Positions 16,352 through 24,675 of a stretch of DNA of 46,851 bases are shown here, one piece after another (positions within the stretch are counted from its first letter, which is position 1; every line of letters begins with the position of its first letter). The notes under the pieces are model-generated. The model did no database searches. It saw only the letters and a list, made by a program, of their open reading frames with translations, and had not been told where the DNA came from. This stretch comes from Acidobacterium sp. GTDB taxonomy: Bacteria; Acidobacteriota; Terriglobia; Terriglobales; Acidobacteriaceae. The stretch is taken from the NCBI GenBank assembly GCA_003167515.1, contig PMSS01000120.1:1-46851 (forward strand). Reading direction: 5' to 3'. The position numbers and the translations under genes were made by a program.

Positions 16352-18724
16352 GTGCTACATTGGCTCTCTCTGCGCAGTGGCAGAAGCTGGAGGAGCTCCT
16401 TGGCGGAGACGCAAAGGCTCAAAGAGCTCTATGAATTTGGACCTTTTCGCGTGGATGCCGAGAAGGAGACTCTGCTGCGGTCCGGCGATCCGGTCCCGCT
16501 AACGCCGAAGACATTTCAGATCCTGCTGGTGCTCGTGCGGCATAGCCAGGAGATCGTGACGAAGGACGATCTGCTGAAGGCAGTGTGGCCGGACACGTTC
16601 GTGGAAGAGGCGAACCTGAGCCGCAACATATTCATGCTGCGCAAGGCGCTCGGGGAGAGCCCGCAGGATCACAAGTACATATTGACGGTCCCCGGGAGAG
16701 GCTACCGGTTGGCGGAGAACGTGCGGTTGGTGCCGGATCAGGAGTTCAGCCTGATTGCGGCGAATCGCGAGAAGGTGGAGGTGCAGATCACCGAGAAGCG
16801 ATCGGTGAAATGGGTGGTTACGGTGGCGGCAGTTCTGGTGGCTGCGACCGCGGCAGGCGTGTGGAGGTTCTCCCGGCAGCGGCCGATGTTGAGTGCAAGA
16901 GACACGGTTGTGCTGGCCGAGTTTGCGAATTCGACGGGCGACAAGGTCTTTGATGACACGCTCCGGGAAGGCATGGCGGTGCAGCTGGAACAGTCGCCGT
17001 ACCTGAGTTTGATTTCGGATCAGAGGATCCGGCACACGCTTGTGTTGATGGGGATGTCGGCCGATGTGGAGCTGACACCGGAGCTGGCGCGGGAGGTCTG
17101 TGCGAGAACGGGCAGCGCGGCGGTGATCGAGGGGTCGATTGCGAGCCTGGGAAGCCGATATGTGCTGGGGTTGATCGCGAAGAGTTGCAGGACCGGCGAG
17201 ACGCTGGACGATGAGATGGCGCAGGCGGCGCACAAGGAAGATGTGCTGAATACGCTGAGCCAGATTGCCAGCAGATTCAGAAAGCGGGTGGGCGAATCGC
17301 TGGAAACGATCGATCAGCACAACACGCCACTTGCCGAAGCAACAACGTCGTCACTGGAGGCGCTGGAAGCGTACACGATGGCGTGGAAGGTTCACTTTGC
17401 GAGTGGGGCAACTGCGTCGATGCCTCTTTTCAGGCGAGCCGTGGAGATCGATCCGAATTTTGCGATGGCGCACGCGGCACTCGGACGAATCTACCAGGAT
17501 ATCGACGAATCCGATCTCTCCTCCGCGAGCCTAAGCAGGGCGTGGCAGTTACGTGAACGGACGAGCGACCGCGAGAAGTTTTTCATCACGGCGAATTACG
17601 AAGCGCTGGTGACGGGAAACATGGAAGAGGCGAGGCAGACGTGCGAGGCGTGGTCGAGGACATATCCGCGCGATGCGATTCCAACGACGCTGCTGTCGGG
17701 GTACGTGAACAAGGTGGCAGGCCGGTACGAAGTTGCGCTGGATTGGGCACGGAAGTCAATCGGACTCGATCCGGATTTCGGCATTGCCTACTACAGTCTC
17801 GCGGCCAACAACATGTACCTGAATCGGCTTGACGAAGCTGAGAATGGGTTGCGGCTTGCCGCTGGACGAGGGCTGGAGATCGACGAGCACGTGGGGCTGG
17901 CGCACGATCTCGCCTTTCTGAAAGGGGACTGGGCGGGGATGGAACGGGCATCGATGCGGGCTCGGCAGCGGACTGGCGGAGAGGGATGGATTTCAAACAA
18001 AGAAGCGTTTGCGCTGGCCTATTACGGGCGGCTCACGGAGGCGGAAAGCGCGACGGATCGAGCTGTCACTTTCAGCGAGCACACGAGAGAGCAGGAGCGT
18101 GCCGGCCTGTGGGAAGTTGGCTCCGCGGTGCGCGAGGCGCTCTTTGGGAATCGAGGTGAGGCGAGACAGCGAGCGGGGCGGGCGTTGAAGCTCTCACGAA
18201 ATCGCGAAGTGGAGTATGGCGCTGCGTTTGCACTGGCGCGGTCAGGGGAGATGGCGGAGGCCGAGACGCTCGCGAATGACATTGAGAAGCGCTTCCCGGA
18301 GGACACTTCGGCGCGGTTCAGCTATATGCCTACGCTGAAAGCAGTGTTTGCATTGCAGCGCGGCGATGCGGCAAAGGCGATCGAGGAGTTGCGCAGCGCG
18401 ATCCCGTATGAGACTGGATTGCCGAGGTTGCTGGTTGGCGCGATGTATCCGGTCTACGTACGGGGAGAGGCTTTACTGGCAGAAGGGCGCGGAGCAGAAG
18501 CCGCGGCGGAATTTCAGAAGATTCTGGATCATCGCGGGGTCATGGTTAGTGATCCGGTTGGTGCGCTGGCGCGCCTGGAACTCGGGCGGGCGTACAGGAT
18601 CGCCGGGGATCGTGCGAAGGCCACGGCCGCATATGAGGATTTTCTCGCACTCTGGAAGGATGCGGATCGAGGTGTGCCGGTGCTGCTGGAAGCGAGGCGG
18701 GAAAGCGCAGGAATCAGGAACTAG
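16352..18724 (+). CDS. CadC-like winged-helix regulator with membrane helix and TPR repeats
   Basis: A 790-residue one-component regulator. Residues about 28-115 form an OmpR/CadC-type winged helix (YEFGPFRVDAEKETLL, VPLTPKTFQILLVLVRHSQE, the recognition-helix stretch EEANLSRNIFMLRKALGES, and the wing ending VPGRGYRLAENV). One membrane helix follows (VVTVAAVLVAATAAG), then a TolB/FlgO-like segment VVLAEFANSTGDKVFDDTLR, and TPR-like repeats to the end (FAMAHAALGRIYQDI, YYSLAANNMYLNRLDEAENG). It would bind DNA on the cytosolic side while sensing through the periplasmic repeats. A TTG at 16400 after GGAGGAG is an alternative start. Confidence 0.88.
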   Translation: MLHWLSLRSGRSWRSSLAETQRLKELYEFGPFRVDAEKETLLRSGDPVPLTPKTFQILLVLVRHSQEIVTKDDLLKAVWPDTFVEEANLSRNIFMLRKALGESPQDHKYILTVPGRGYRLAENVRLVPDQEFSLIAANREKVEVQITEKRSVKWVVTVAAVLVAATAAGVWRFSRQRPMLSARDTVVLAEFANSTGDKVFDDTLREGMAVQLEQSPYLSLISDQRIRHTLVLMGMSADVELTPELAREVCARTGSAAVIEGSIASLGSRYVLGLIAKSCRTGETLDDEMAQAAHKEDVLNTLSQIASRFRKRVGESLETIDQHNTPLAEATTSSLEALEAYTMAWKVHFASGATASMPLFRRAVEIDPNFAMAHAALGRIYQDIDESDLSSASLSRAWQLRERTSDREKFFITANYEALVTGNMEEARQTCEAWSRTYPRDAIPTTLLSGYVNKVAGRYEVALDWARKSIGLDPDFGIAYYSLAANNMYLNRLDEAENGLRLAAGRGLEIDEHVGLAHDLAFLKGDWAGMERASMRARQRTGGEGWISNKEAFALAYYGRLTEAESATDRAVTFSEHTREQERAGLWEVGSAVREALFGNRGEARQRAGRALKLSRNREVEYGAAFALARSGEMAEAETLANDIEKRFPEDTSARFSYMPTLKAVFALQRGDAAKAIEELRSAIPYETGLPRLLVGAMYPVYVRGEALLAEGRGAEAAAEFQKILDHRGVMVSDPVGALARLELGRAYRIAGDRAKATAAYEDFLALWKDADRGVPVLLEARRESAGIRN

Positions 18725-18818
18725 TACTGATCAAGTTAGCTGACTCCACCAATGAATGCCTGGCCTGCACTCTGGAATATCGATAACAGGGCAAAGCGCC
18801 GATTGAGGCCATTCTCCC

Positions 18819-18856
18819 GGGTAGTGTACGGTTGGTGGCCCCACCGTACACTACCC
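18819..18856. repeat. Perfect 14-bp inverted repeat
   Basis: GGGTAGTGTACGGT (18819-18832) is matched perfectly by ACCGTACACTACCC (18843-18856) around a 10-base loop. It lies about 95 bases after the winged-helix/TPR gene. There is no T tract directly after it. Its right arm shares three C with the next hairpin, so the two structures are mutually exclusive in RNA. Confidence 0.85.
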
Positions 18857-18889
18857 CGAGCCTTTTCGTCCCACTCGGGTTTGTTGTTA
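18854..18889 (+). terminator. Possible terminator of the winged-helix/TPR gene
   Basis: CCCGAG (18854-18859) pairs with CTCGGG (18874-18879) and is followed by the T-rich stretch TTTGTTGTTATT. The stem is only six bases with a 14-base loop, so it is moderate as a terminator. Confidence 0.4.
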
Positions 18890-19115
18890 TTGTGACTGAA
18901 CCGCGAGAGACAACGGATTCGCAATCGTGTAGGGCGAGCCTGGAGCCTCCTGAGGCCCGTCGTAAGTGTTTGCGTTGGGGATGGTAAAGACGTAAAGCTT
19001 GCCCGGGGTAACTGTGCCTGATCGCGGTCGAGTGCCGGCGGTGCGATGCGCACCTTGGGCATGTGTTCGATGATGGGCCGGCGCCGACGGGGTTGCGGTA
19101 CAGCATGAATTCGGC
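18887..19115 (-). pseudogene. Decayed 3' end of an unidentified gene
   Basis: One minus-strand frame ending at the TAA at 18887-18889 reads [20 protein letters not shown] and later PYTIANPLSLAVQSQ, which looks like genuine protein. The protein-like reading continues upstream only by changing frame: [17 protein letters not shown] in one frame and [14 protein letters not shown] in another. That suggests at least two frameshifts in an old gene whose 5' part is gone. I cannot name the family. The open frames in this stretch would otherwise be dismissed as spurious. Confidence 0.35.
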
Positions 19116-19138
19116 GGCTATGCGGTTTGTGTAGAGGC

Positions 19139-19185
19139 AGGGTGCAGGGAAGAGGGTGGAGGGTACAGGGTACGGGTTGCAGGGA
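19139..19185. repeat. Low-complexity GGGTACAGG-type tract
   Basis: A run of imperfect GGGTGCAGGG/GGGTACAGGGTACGGG units. A very similar tract occurs at 31182-31206, so the motif recurs in the genome. Confidence 0.7.
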
Positions 19186-19371
19186 TGGGTAAGCGTTCAG
19201 TCGAAACAGCGCGAGAACGAAACGCTCGGCGTTCGGGAAGGATGCGGCTGCGGGGAGTCGATGGCGGTTCGGGGAGCGCTATGAAGCGTACGGCGTTCTG
19301 GGAGGGCCTGGGGTGCTTCGGGATCGCCGAGGAGCGCACAAGCGGGGGTGAAGCAGGGTACCGGGTTCTGG

Positions 19372-19563
19372 TTAGGCGAGCTTCTGGATTTCTCTCTCGG
19401 AGAGGAGTTCCAGATCGGCGCCGCGCACCAGTTTTTCTTCACTGCGAGGGCCGTCTTCGAAGAGGATTACGTACACATCATCGAGGGAGGAGAGCTTCTT
19501 CTCGACCTTCCCGACGAGCTTTTTGTCCCTGATACGGACCCGCTGTCCTTGAGCAAAGTTCAT
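19372..19563 (-). CDS. Small hypothetical protein, SH3/KOW-like
   Basis: A 63-residue protein starting MNFAQGQRVRIRDKKLVGKV. Alternating strands and turns (VRIRDKKLVGKVEKKL, DVYVILFEDGPRSEEKLV) look like a small beta-barrel of KOW/SH3 type; a short helix (SEREIQKLA) closes it. A GTG at 19596 would add 11 residues, but the ATG gives a more natural start. There is no clear ribosome site. It stands alone with no operon partner, so its role is unknown. Confidence 0.55.
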   Translation of the reverse strand: MNFAQGQRVRIRDKKLVGKVEKKLSSLDDVYVILFEDGPRSEEKLVRGADLELLSEREIQKLA

Positions 19564-19984
19564 GAGCAAAGGGTAGGCGGCCGGGATCGCATCCACTATC
19601 CCAAGAACGGGTTAAGGGGAGGGCCAAAACAGTAACCATTTCCGAGCACGAAGGTGATGGGGCGGGTGATTGCTTTGGTTTCCGGAAGGGCGGGGGTGAT
19701 TGGCCTTTGCCCTGTGCAAAAGAGTCGCCGCGGCGCCAGATGCTGGACGATAGTAGCGCGGTTTGGGCCGGTGGGAATATCAAAAAAGTAACAATCGTGT
19801 GGCGGCCGGGAGGGGTCGCTTCTGGAGCGGCCATTCAGCAGGAACAGGTAAGAGATGTCAGCCGCAGGACTGGAAGTGGGAGGTCCGATTCGGCCTTCGG
19901 GAACCATTCCTCAGGGCTAAAAGCCCGTTTTTCAGTGCTCTTTACGGCATGGCTAGCTGTGCCCCGTGAAGGCTGCGCGCCGGG

Positions 19985-20152
19985 AGAGCCGAAGAAAGCT
20001 GAACAGATTGCGGAAGGAGTGCGGGGCGGTTGACACTGTGCGCTTCCAAAATGGTGCAGGGCAGTACTCTCGGAGTGGACCCAGAATCGATTCGCATTGA
20101 TGTCCGGGTCGCTTGGGAGTTTGCTGCTTGCTATGGGGTGAACCTGGCCGTC
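19985..20152. repeat. Interspersed repeat, copy 1
   Basis: The conserved core runs from TTCCAAAATGGTGCA (20044) to GGGGTGAACCTGGCCGTC (ends 20152). The left flank from 19985 (AGAGCCGAAGAAAGCTGAAC) also matches copy 2. The core contains CAGAATCGATTCGCATTGAT, identical in copy 2. Confidence 0.85.
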
Positions 20153-20218
20153 TCCGTGGTGGTTTTGGGTTTTTCTTCTGCAAGGTGTGAAGCCGTGACC
20201 ATTCAAAGCAGGCGCCGA

Positions 20219-20388
20219 AGAGCCGAGGAAGAGCTGAACAGTTTGCGGGAGGAGTGCGTGGGCGGAGTTGACACTGCAGGTTTCAAAATGGTGCAACGCA
20301 ATACTTCGGGGTGAACCCAGAATCGATTCGCATTGATGTTCGGGTCGCGTGGGAGTTTGCTACTTGCTATGGGGTGAACCTGGCCGTC
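20219..20388. repeat. Interspersed repeat, copy 2
   Basis: Same orientation as copy 1; the core is 20282-20388 and the left flank 20219-20281. Copies 1 and 2 together look like a direct duplication of about 170 bases at a 235-base period. Confidence 0.85.
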
Positions 20389-20753
20389 GCAGGGCTGGGT
20401 GTTGGGCCAGGTTACACCCCATTTTTCTCCCGCATCGGTGTTTGAATTTGACCGGATCGACACGCCCGGATAACTGTACCAACCACGACCGGGGTTCGCT
20501 GGGGCTTGACGATCACGAATGATTCTGGGCGACTGCGGCGATCCTCATCGGGCTTCCCATTTTTCTCGTGCTGCACTCCTGTGGACCAACAAGAGTCGGG
20601 AACCCTGGCCGCACTTCTGCTGTCTATCCAGGCAACAGATCGATCCGAGCACAACTTGCTCGCGCGATCTTGTTTCCGCCTCGCTCTCTCCAAGTTATTG
20701 ATTTCGCTGCGCCCTGCGCTCCGAGAACCTCGCTCTGTTAAGGAGAGATCCCT

Positions 20754-21476
20754 ATGTTCGAAGACAGCCTTGTTGAATCGACTGGCCGCATCCACACACG
20801 CAGCCGGCGTTATGCTGCCGGGTCGCTGGTGCTCGAGACGGCGCTGGTCGCCGTCGTCGTGCTCATCCCTTACCTTTATCCGGATGCGCTGCCGCGGAAA
20901 TTCCTCAGCGTGCCGCTCATTGCTCCACCGCCGCCTGCCGCGCCGGTCGCGGAGCCGCAACATGCCGTTGCGCCTTTGCATACCGAGCTTCTCGCGACCA
21001 CTCTTCTCGCGCCTGGGCAGATCCCACACCATATTCCCGACGTCGTCGACAACGCGCCTCCCTGGTTGAACATCTCGGGCGCGGCTGACATTGGCAGCTC
21101 CAGCCACGGGGTGGTCGGCACACTGCCGCTCGGCCTTTCAACGCCTCTACCGGTTGCGCGCGTGCATCCTGCCAAACCTGCCGGGCCGGTACGCGTGTCT
21201 GCCGGAGTCGCTGCTGGCCAGCTCATCGTTCCCATCCAGCCGGAGTACCCAGCGATTGCGCGGCAGATTCATCTCCAGGGAACCGTGATTGTTTCGGCCA
21301 TCATCTCGACCGATGGACGCATTGAGAGCCTTCGCGTGCTGAGCGGGCCAGCGCTGCTCGTCAACTCCGCGGTGCAGGCTATTCGTCAGGCGCGCTATCG
21401 GCCGTGGCAACTGAACGGCGAGCCTGTCGAGGTGGAAACCACCATCAACGTTGTCTTTTCCTTCGGCAGCAACTGA
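20754..21476 (+). CDS. TonB-family energy transducer
   Basis: A 240-residue protein with a typical TonB layout: a short N-terminus, one membrane helix (residues about 22-42, AAGSLVLETALVAVVVLIPY), a proline-rich linker (LIAPPPPAAPVAEPQ) and a C-terminal TonB domain from about residue 155. The domain reads IQPEYPAIARQIHLQGTVIV, IISTDGRIESLRVLSGPALL, then AVQAIRQARYRPWQLNGEPV and VETTINVVFSFG. TonB passes inner-membrane energy to outer-membrane receptors. AAGGAGAG lies before the ATG. No ExbB/ExbD or receptor is nearby, and repeats flank the gene on both sides. Confidence 0.9.
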   Translation: MFEDSLVESTGRIHTRSRRYAAGSLVLETALVAVVVLIPYLYPDALPRKFLSVPLIAPPPPAAPVAEPQHAVAPLHTELLATTLLAPGQIPHHIPDVVDNAPPWLNISGAADIGSSSHGVVGTLPLGLSTPLPVARVHPAKPAGPVRVSAGVAAGQLIVPIQPEYPAIARQIHLQGTVIVSAIISTDGRIESLRVLSGPALLVNSAVQAIRQARYRPWQLNGEPVEVETTINVVFSFGSN

Positions 21477-21896
21477 ATTCGGTACGGCGCAACTCGTTCG
21501 CCCGAGCTCGATATGAAAAAAAATCGCTGGGCGGCTAAGCTGGACCCATTTTTCTGCGGTTACGGCGCGGGAAAAGCAGCTCGCGAAAAAAAATCGTCAT
21601 GGGCGCATTTGAGGTGGTGGCTTTTTCAAAATGGTGCACGGCGGTACTTTGGGGTAAACCCGGCATAGTTTCGCGTTGAGGTTCGGGTGTCGAGGGAGTT
21701 TGCTTCTTGCTATGGGGTGAACCTGGCCGTCTCCCGGTTTTGGGTTTTGTTTCGGGTTTGGTTCTGGTTTTGGTTTTGGCGCGCGGAAAGCTGCGCGCAT
21801 CAGGGATGGGGGGGAGACCCTCGATTAGGCCGCTGATTCCTGTTCCCTCTTTTGTGTGATTCGGGTCACCCCCTGTGGCGGTTTTGTTGCGGTACG
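21477..21896 (+). other. Intergenic region containing a third repeat copy
   Basis: 420 bases without a convincing gene. The minus-strand open frames here merely read through the interspersed repeat. Downstream of the repeat is a GTTTTGG-rich low-complexity stretch (21735-21780). Confidence 0.6.
21625..21731. repeat. Interspersed repeat, copy 3
   Basis: Core from TTCAAAATGGTGCA to GGGGTGAACCTGGCCGTC in the same orientation as copies 1 and 2. It is more diverged in the middle (GGCATAGTTTCGCGTTGAGG). Confidence 0.8.
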
Positions 21897-22223
21897 ATGA
21901 ATTTCGTGCAGGTTCTCGTCTACTCAGCACCCTGGTGCCGTGACTGTCGTGAGGCCAAGCGGTTTCTCGAATCGCACCAGATCCCATACACGGAAATCGA
22001 CATCGAGGAGACGCCTGGGGCCGCCGAAGAGGTGCTCGCCCACGTTGGGAAGCGGGCGATCCCTCAATTTGTGATCGATGGGGAGTGGGTGCAGCCGTAT
22101 CGGCCTGGCCGCGGGTTTCTTTACGCCGAGATGGCGGCGCGATTGAGGCTCAACGGTGCGAATGGGACCAGCCTGAACGGCAAGAACGGGACCGCCAAAT
22201 CCACGACGTCTCACCAGAGATAG
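21897..22223 (+). CDS. Glutaredoxin-like protein
   Basis: A 108-residue thioredoxin-fold protein. The start MNFVQVLVYSAPWCRDCREA holds the redox motif CRDC, a dithiol variant of the usual CPYC. It continues RFLESHQIPYTEIDIEETPG, then the cis-proline stretch KRAIPQFVIDGEW, as in NrdH/glutaredoxin-type proteins. The C-terminus has a short Asn/Gly-rich tail. It probably reduces disulfides or glutathionylated sites in the cytosol. The open frame begins 15 codons earlier, but the ATG at 21897 starts the domain directly. There is no partner gene on this strand. Confidence 0.85.
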   Translation: MNFVQVLVYSAPWCRDCREAKRFLESHQIPYTEIDIEETPGAAEEVLAHVGKRAIPQFVIDGEWVQPYRPGRGFLYAEMAARLRLNGANGTSLNGKNGTAKSTTSHQR

Positions 22224-22307
22224 CGAAGGCAGCACGGCGCTAACGTGCCGACCGAATGCCCGGGGGACTCGGGAAGACCGGAACGACTGTGGAACGGCTG
22301 ACCCGTT

Positions 22308-23180
22308 CTAGGGGTTTGGCGCCAGTCCACCGCACTCGCGCGGAGTGTCCCGGTTCGACTCGCCGAGAATGTTAGCGTCTGCGCAGGTGAAACCCACATC
22401 GATTCCATGCTGCTGAATCGCATTGCTGATCAAAGTACTTTTGAGCCCGTAGGCAGATACCCCTGGGGGTGTTGCCGAGGCAGGAGTTGTGTAGGGGAAA
22501 AACATCTTTTGCAGCCAAACGGGAGGTACCGTGTAGCTCTTGAAGACGGCCTCAACGGCGGGCGCAGTCTGGACTGCTATGGCCGAGGGCGCCGTTCCCA
22601 TCATCAAAACGCTCTTGAAAAACTGGGCGGAGTCGTCCGGGAGGGAACAGAATATGCCCATTCCTTTGCCCGGATTGGTGTTCCCGGTAGCATCGATCAC
22701 GAACATGCCGCATTGGCCCATAGCCGCTTGCATCTGGAGCGGCGCCGCGTAAAGGAACTTGACCTGAGGCACCGGTTTTCCGTTGAGCGCGGCAATCTGC
22801 TGGAGAATCATGACGAGCTTGTCAGTAAGCTTTGCCGAGGAGGGCATGGTCAGAAAAGCGCCGCCGGGGCCCTTCTGCCCCAATTGAAACGAACCGTCAT
22901 GCGCGACGAATACATTTCCGACGGTGATGGATTGGCCTTGCGGTCCTGACATCAGGATCGCACCGCCCACAGCATCCGTGACTTTCCATCCCTGCGGCAC
23001 ACCGGCTGAGGCGCTTTGGTCGGGCGCGGTATAGGACTGCAACTGGACAGGGGTGGAGCTGGCGGCAGCCGGGGGATTCGCCTGCGCTGCACAAGCGACG
23101 AAGGCTGGAACCAGGATGATGGTCAGGATCGCCGTGACGACGGCGATCCGCAGGGATTTCATTCCGTCGCAAACTTGCAT
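22308..23180 (-). CDS. Exported hypothetical protein
   Basis: A 290-residue protein with an N-terminal signal sequence (MKSLRIAVVTAILTIILVPA, possible cleavage after FVACAAQA). A VACA stretch hints at a lipobox, but the preceding residues do not fit well. The mature part has a domain from about residue 45: VQLQSYTAPDQSASAGVPQG, WKVTDAVGGAILMSGPQGQS and ITVGNVFVAHDG. The end has two Cys-containing segments (DVGFTCADANILGES, PRECGGLAP). The pattern of a cell-envelope protein with a PsbP-like domain is possible; I cannot assign a function. It is divergent from the HlyD gene. Confidence 0.72.
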   Translation of the reverse strand: MQVCDGMKSLRIAVVTAILTIILVPAFVACAAQANPPAAASSTPVQLQSYTAPDQSASAGVPQGWKVTDAVGGAILMSGPQGQSITVGNVFVAHDGSFQLGQKGPGGAFLTMPSSAKLTDKLVMILQQIAALNGKPVPQVKFLYAAPLQMQAAMGQCGMFVIDATGNTNPGKGMGIFCSLPDDSAQFFKSVLMMGTAPSAIAVQTAPAVEAVFKSYTVPPVWLQKMFFPYTTPASATPPGVSAYGLKSTLISNAIQQHGIDVGFTCADANILGESNRDTPRECGGLAPNP

Positions 23181-23395
23181 GGTTCAGGTCGCTCCTTGAT
23201 GGTTTCAGGCCTCTTGCTTTGCGCAGGCTACGAACGGGGGAATTCTGCTCAGTTCTGCGCTCGGGTATGCGCAGGGTAGCATGGTTTTAGTTGTTTTTTC
23301 CCAGGCAGGGAACACCCAATCCCCTGTCCGTTGCTTCTGCGGAACCAATCCCGTCTAACCTGCGTACCTCATTGCAGACGAAAGGGAAACTTGCC

Positions 23396-24607
23396 GTGAA
23401 TCAGATTCGCAAACGCAAAAGGCGCTGGTTGTTCTGGACCATCATTTGCGTGGTCGTCGTCGCTGTGGTCGGCGGCGTCGTGGCCTTTGCACTGCATAGT
23501 GGCGACCCGAAGATACCGGCCGCTCGTCTCGCCAAGGTGACACGCGGCGACATCGCCAAATCGGTCGTCGCCACGGGGCCGATACAGCCGATCACGAAAG
23601 TGGAGCTCAAGTCCAAGGCTTCGGGACTGGTCGAGAGGCTGTACGTCGACATCAATCAGATGGTGACCAAGGGGCAGGTGCTCGCGCAGCTCGATCAGCA
23701 GGAGATCCTTGCGCAGGTAGCCGCGCAACGCGCGCAGCTTGCCGCGGCTGCAGCCAACGTCACTACTTTTTCGGCCAACATCGCGCAGGACAAGGTCAAC
23801 GCTGAAGCGCCCGATCTGCCGATGTATCAGGAGACCTGGCAGCGGAACGTCCAGATGCTGAAGGACGGCATCGTCTCGCAGCAGGCGCTCGATAATGCCG
23901 AGCGCGACTACCTGGCGCAGAAGAACAAGCGCGACGGCGCGGTGGCTCAGATTGGCGTCGATCAGGCGAAGCTGAGGCAAGCGGAGGCGCAGGTGCAGCA
24001 GGCGCAGGCGAGCCTCGACCAGCTGAACGAACAGCTCAGCTACACGACCCTGGTCGCGCCCATCGACGGCATGGTGCTTTCGCGCGACGTTGAAGTTGGT
24101 GACGCGGTCAGTTCCATCCTCGTGCTGGGCTCAACCGCTACCCTGGTGATGACGATTGGCGACATCCACCAGGTCTACGTAGACGGCAAGGTGGACGAGG
24201 CGGATATTGGCAACGTTTATCTGGGGCAGCCCGCGCGGATTCACGTGGAATCTTTCCCGAACAAGACTTTCGACGGGAAGGTGACGAAGATTTCGCCACT
24301 TGGCGTGGAGAAGGATAACGTCACGACCTTTGAAGTCCGCGTCTCGATTGACAACCCCACCGGTGAGTTGAAGGCGCTGATGACGGCTAACGCTGAGATC
24401 GTTGTGACTGAGCATAAGGGTGCGCTGAGCGTGCCTGAACAGGCGATGACCTGGGACAACCAGAAGAACGCATCTGTGTTTGTGCCCGACGCTAAGTCCA
24501 AAGAGGGACAGAAGAAGCTGCCCGTCACCGCGGGTATTTCGAATGGGAGCCGGACCGAAATTATCTCCGGGCTGAAAGAAGGAGACACGGTTGTGCTTCA
24601 ACAATAA
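23396..24607 (+). CDS. HlyD/MacA-type periplasmic adaptor protein
   Basis: A 403-residue membrane-fusion protein of an efflux system. It has an N-terminal membrane helix (RRWLFWTIICVVVVAVVGGV), a lipoyl-like half-motif (KVELKSKASGLVERLYVDIN) and a long coiled-coil hairpin (LAQLDQQEILAQVAAQRAQL to QAQASLDQLNEQLSYTTLVA). The second lipoyl half is APIDGMVLSRDVEVGDAVSS, followed by a beta-barrel domain. The GTG at 23396 is chosen because AAAGGGA stands eight bases before it; the frame is open further upstream. No ABC or RND transporter gene follows, so the partner pump lies elsewhere. Confidence 0.9.
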   Translation: MNQIRKRKRRWLFWTIICVVVVAVVGGVVAFALHSGDPKIPAARLAKVTRGDIAKSVVATGPIQPITKVELKSKASGLVERLYVDINQMVTKGQVLAQLDQQEILAQVAAQRAQLAAAAANVTTFSANIAQDKVNAEAPDLPMYQETWQRNVQMLKDGIVSQQALDNAERDYLAQKNKRDGAVAQIGVDQAKLRQAEAQVQQAQASLDQLNEQLSYTTLVAPIDGMVLSRDVEVGDAVSSILVLGSTATLVMTIGDIHQVYVDGKVDEADIGNVYLGQPARIHVESFPNKTFDGKVTKISPLGVEKDNVTTFEVRVSIDNPTGELKALMTANAEIVVTEHKGALSVPEQAMTWDNQKNASVFVPDAKSKEGQKKLPVTAGISNGSRTEIISGLKEGDTVVLQQ

Positions 24608-24626
24608 GGCCCGTACGCACACGAAT

Positions 24627-24664
24627 TTTGCAATTCCGAGTTTGCAATTCCGAGTTTGCAGTTC
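24627..24664. repeat. 14-bp tandem repeat
   Basis: TTTGCAATTCCGAG occurs twice in a row, followed by a partial third unit TTTGCAGTTC, between the HlyD gene and the DUF4097 gene. The third unit runs into the ribosome site CAGGAGG. Confidence 0.85.
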
Positions 24665-24675
24665 AGGAGGAACCC

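Larger units (their letters stand above)
18725..19371 (+). other. Gene-poor region with hairpins, gene remnant and low-complexity DNA
   Basis: About 650 bases without an intact gene. It contains the 14-bp inverted repeat, a terminator-like hairpin, a minus-strand gene remnant and a GGGTACAGG-type low-complexity tract, each listed separately. From about 19195 to 19371 I see nothing further. Confidence 0.55.
19597..20753 (+). other. Long non-coding region carrying interspersed repeats
   Basis: About 1,150 bases with no supported gene. Its main content is two copies of an interspersed repeat (next entries). A further partial echo of the repeat end, CCAGGTTACACCCCATTTTT, lies at 20407-20426. The stretch 20430-20740 shows nothing recognisable except the ribosome site of the next gene. 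Confidence 0.6.

Noticed and set aside
19835-20296. Minus-strand open frame encoding a histidine-rich protein
   Set aside because: It merely reads through the interspersed repeats; similar peptides from other copies arise from the same DNA.
20412-21107. 231-residue arginine-rich minus-strand frame
   Set aside because: Antisense to the tonB gene for most of its length and lacks motifs.
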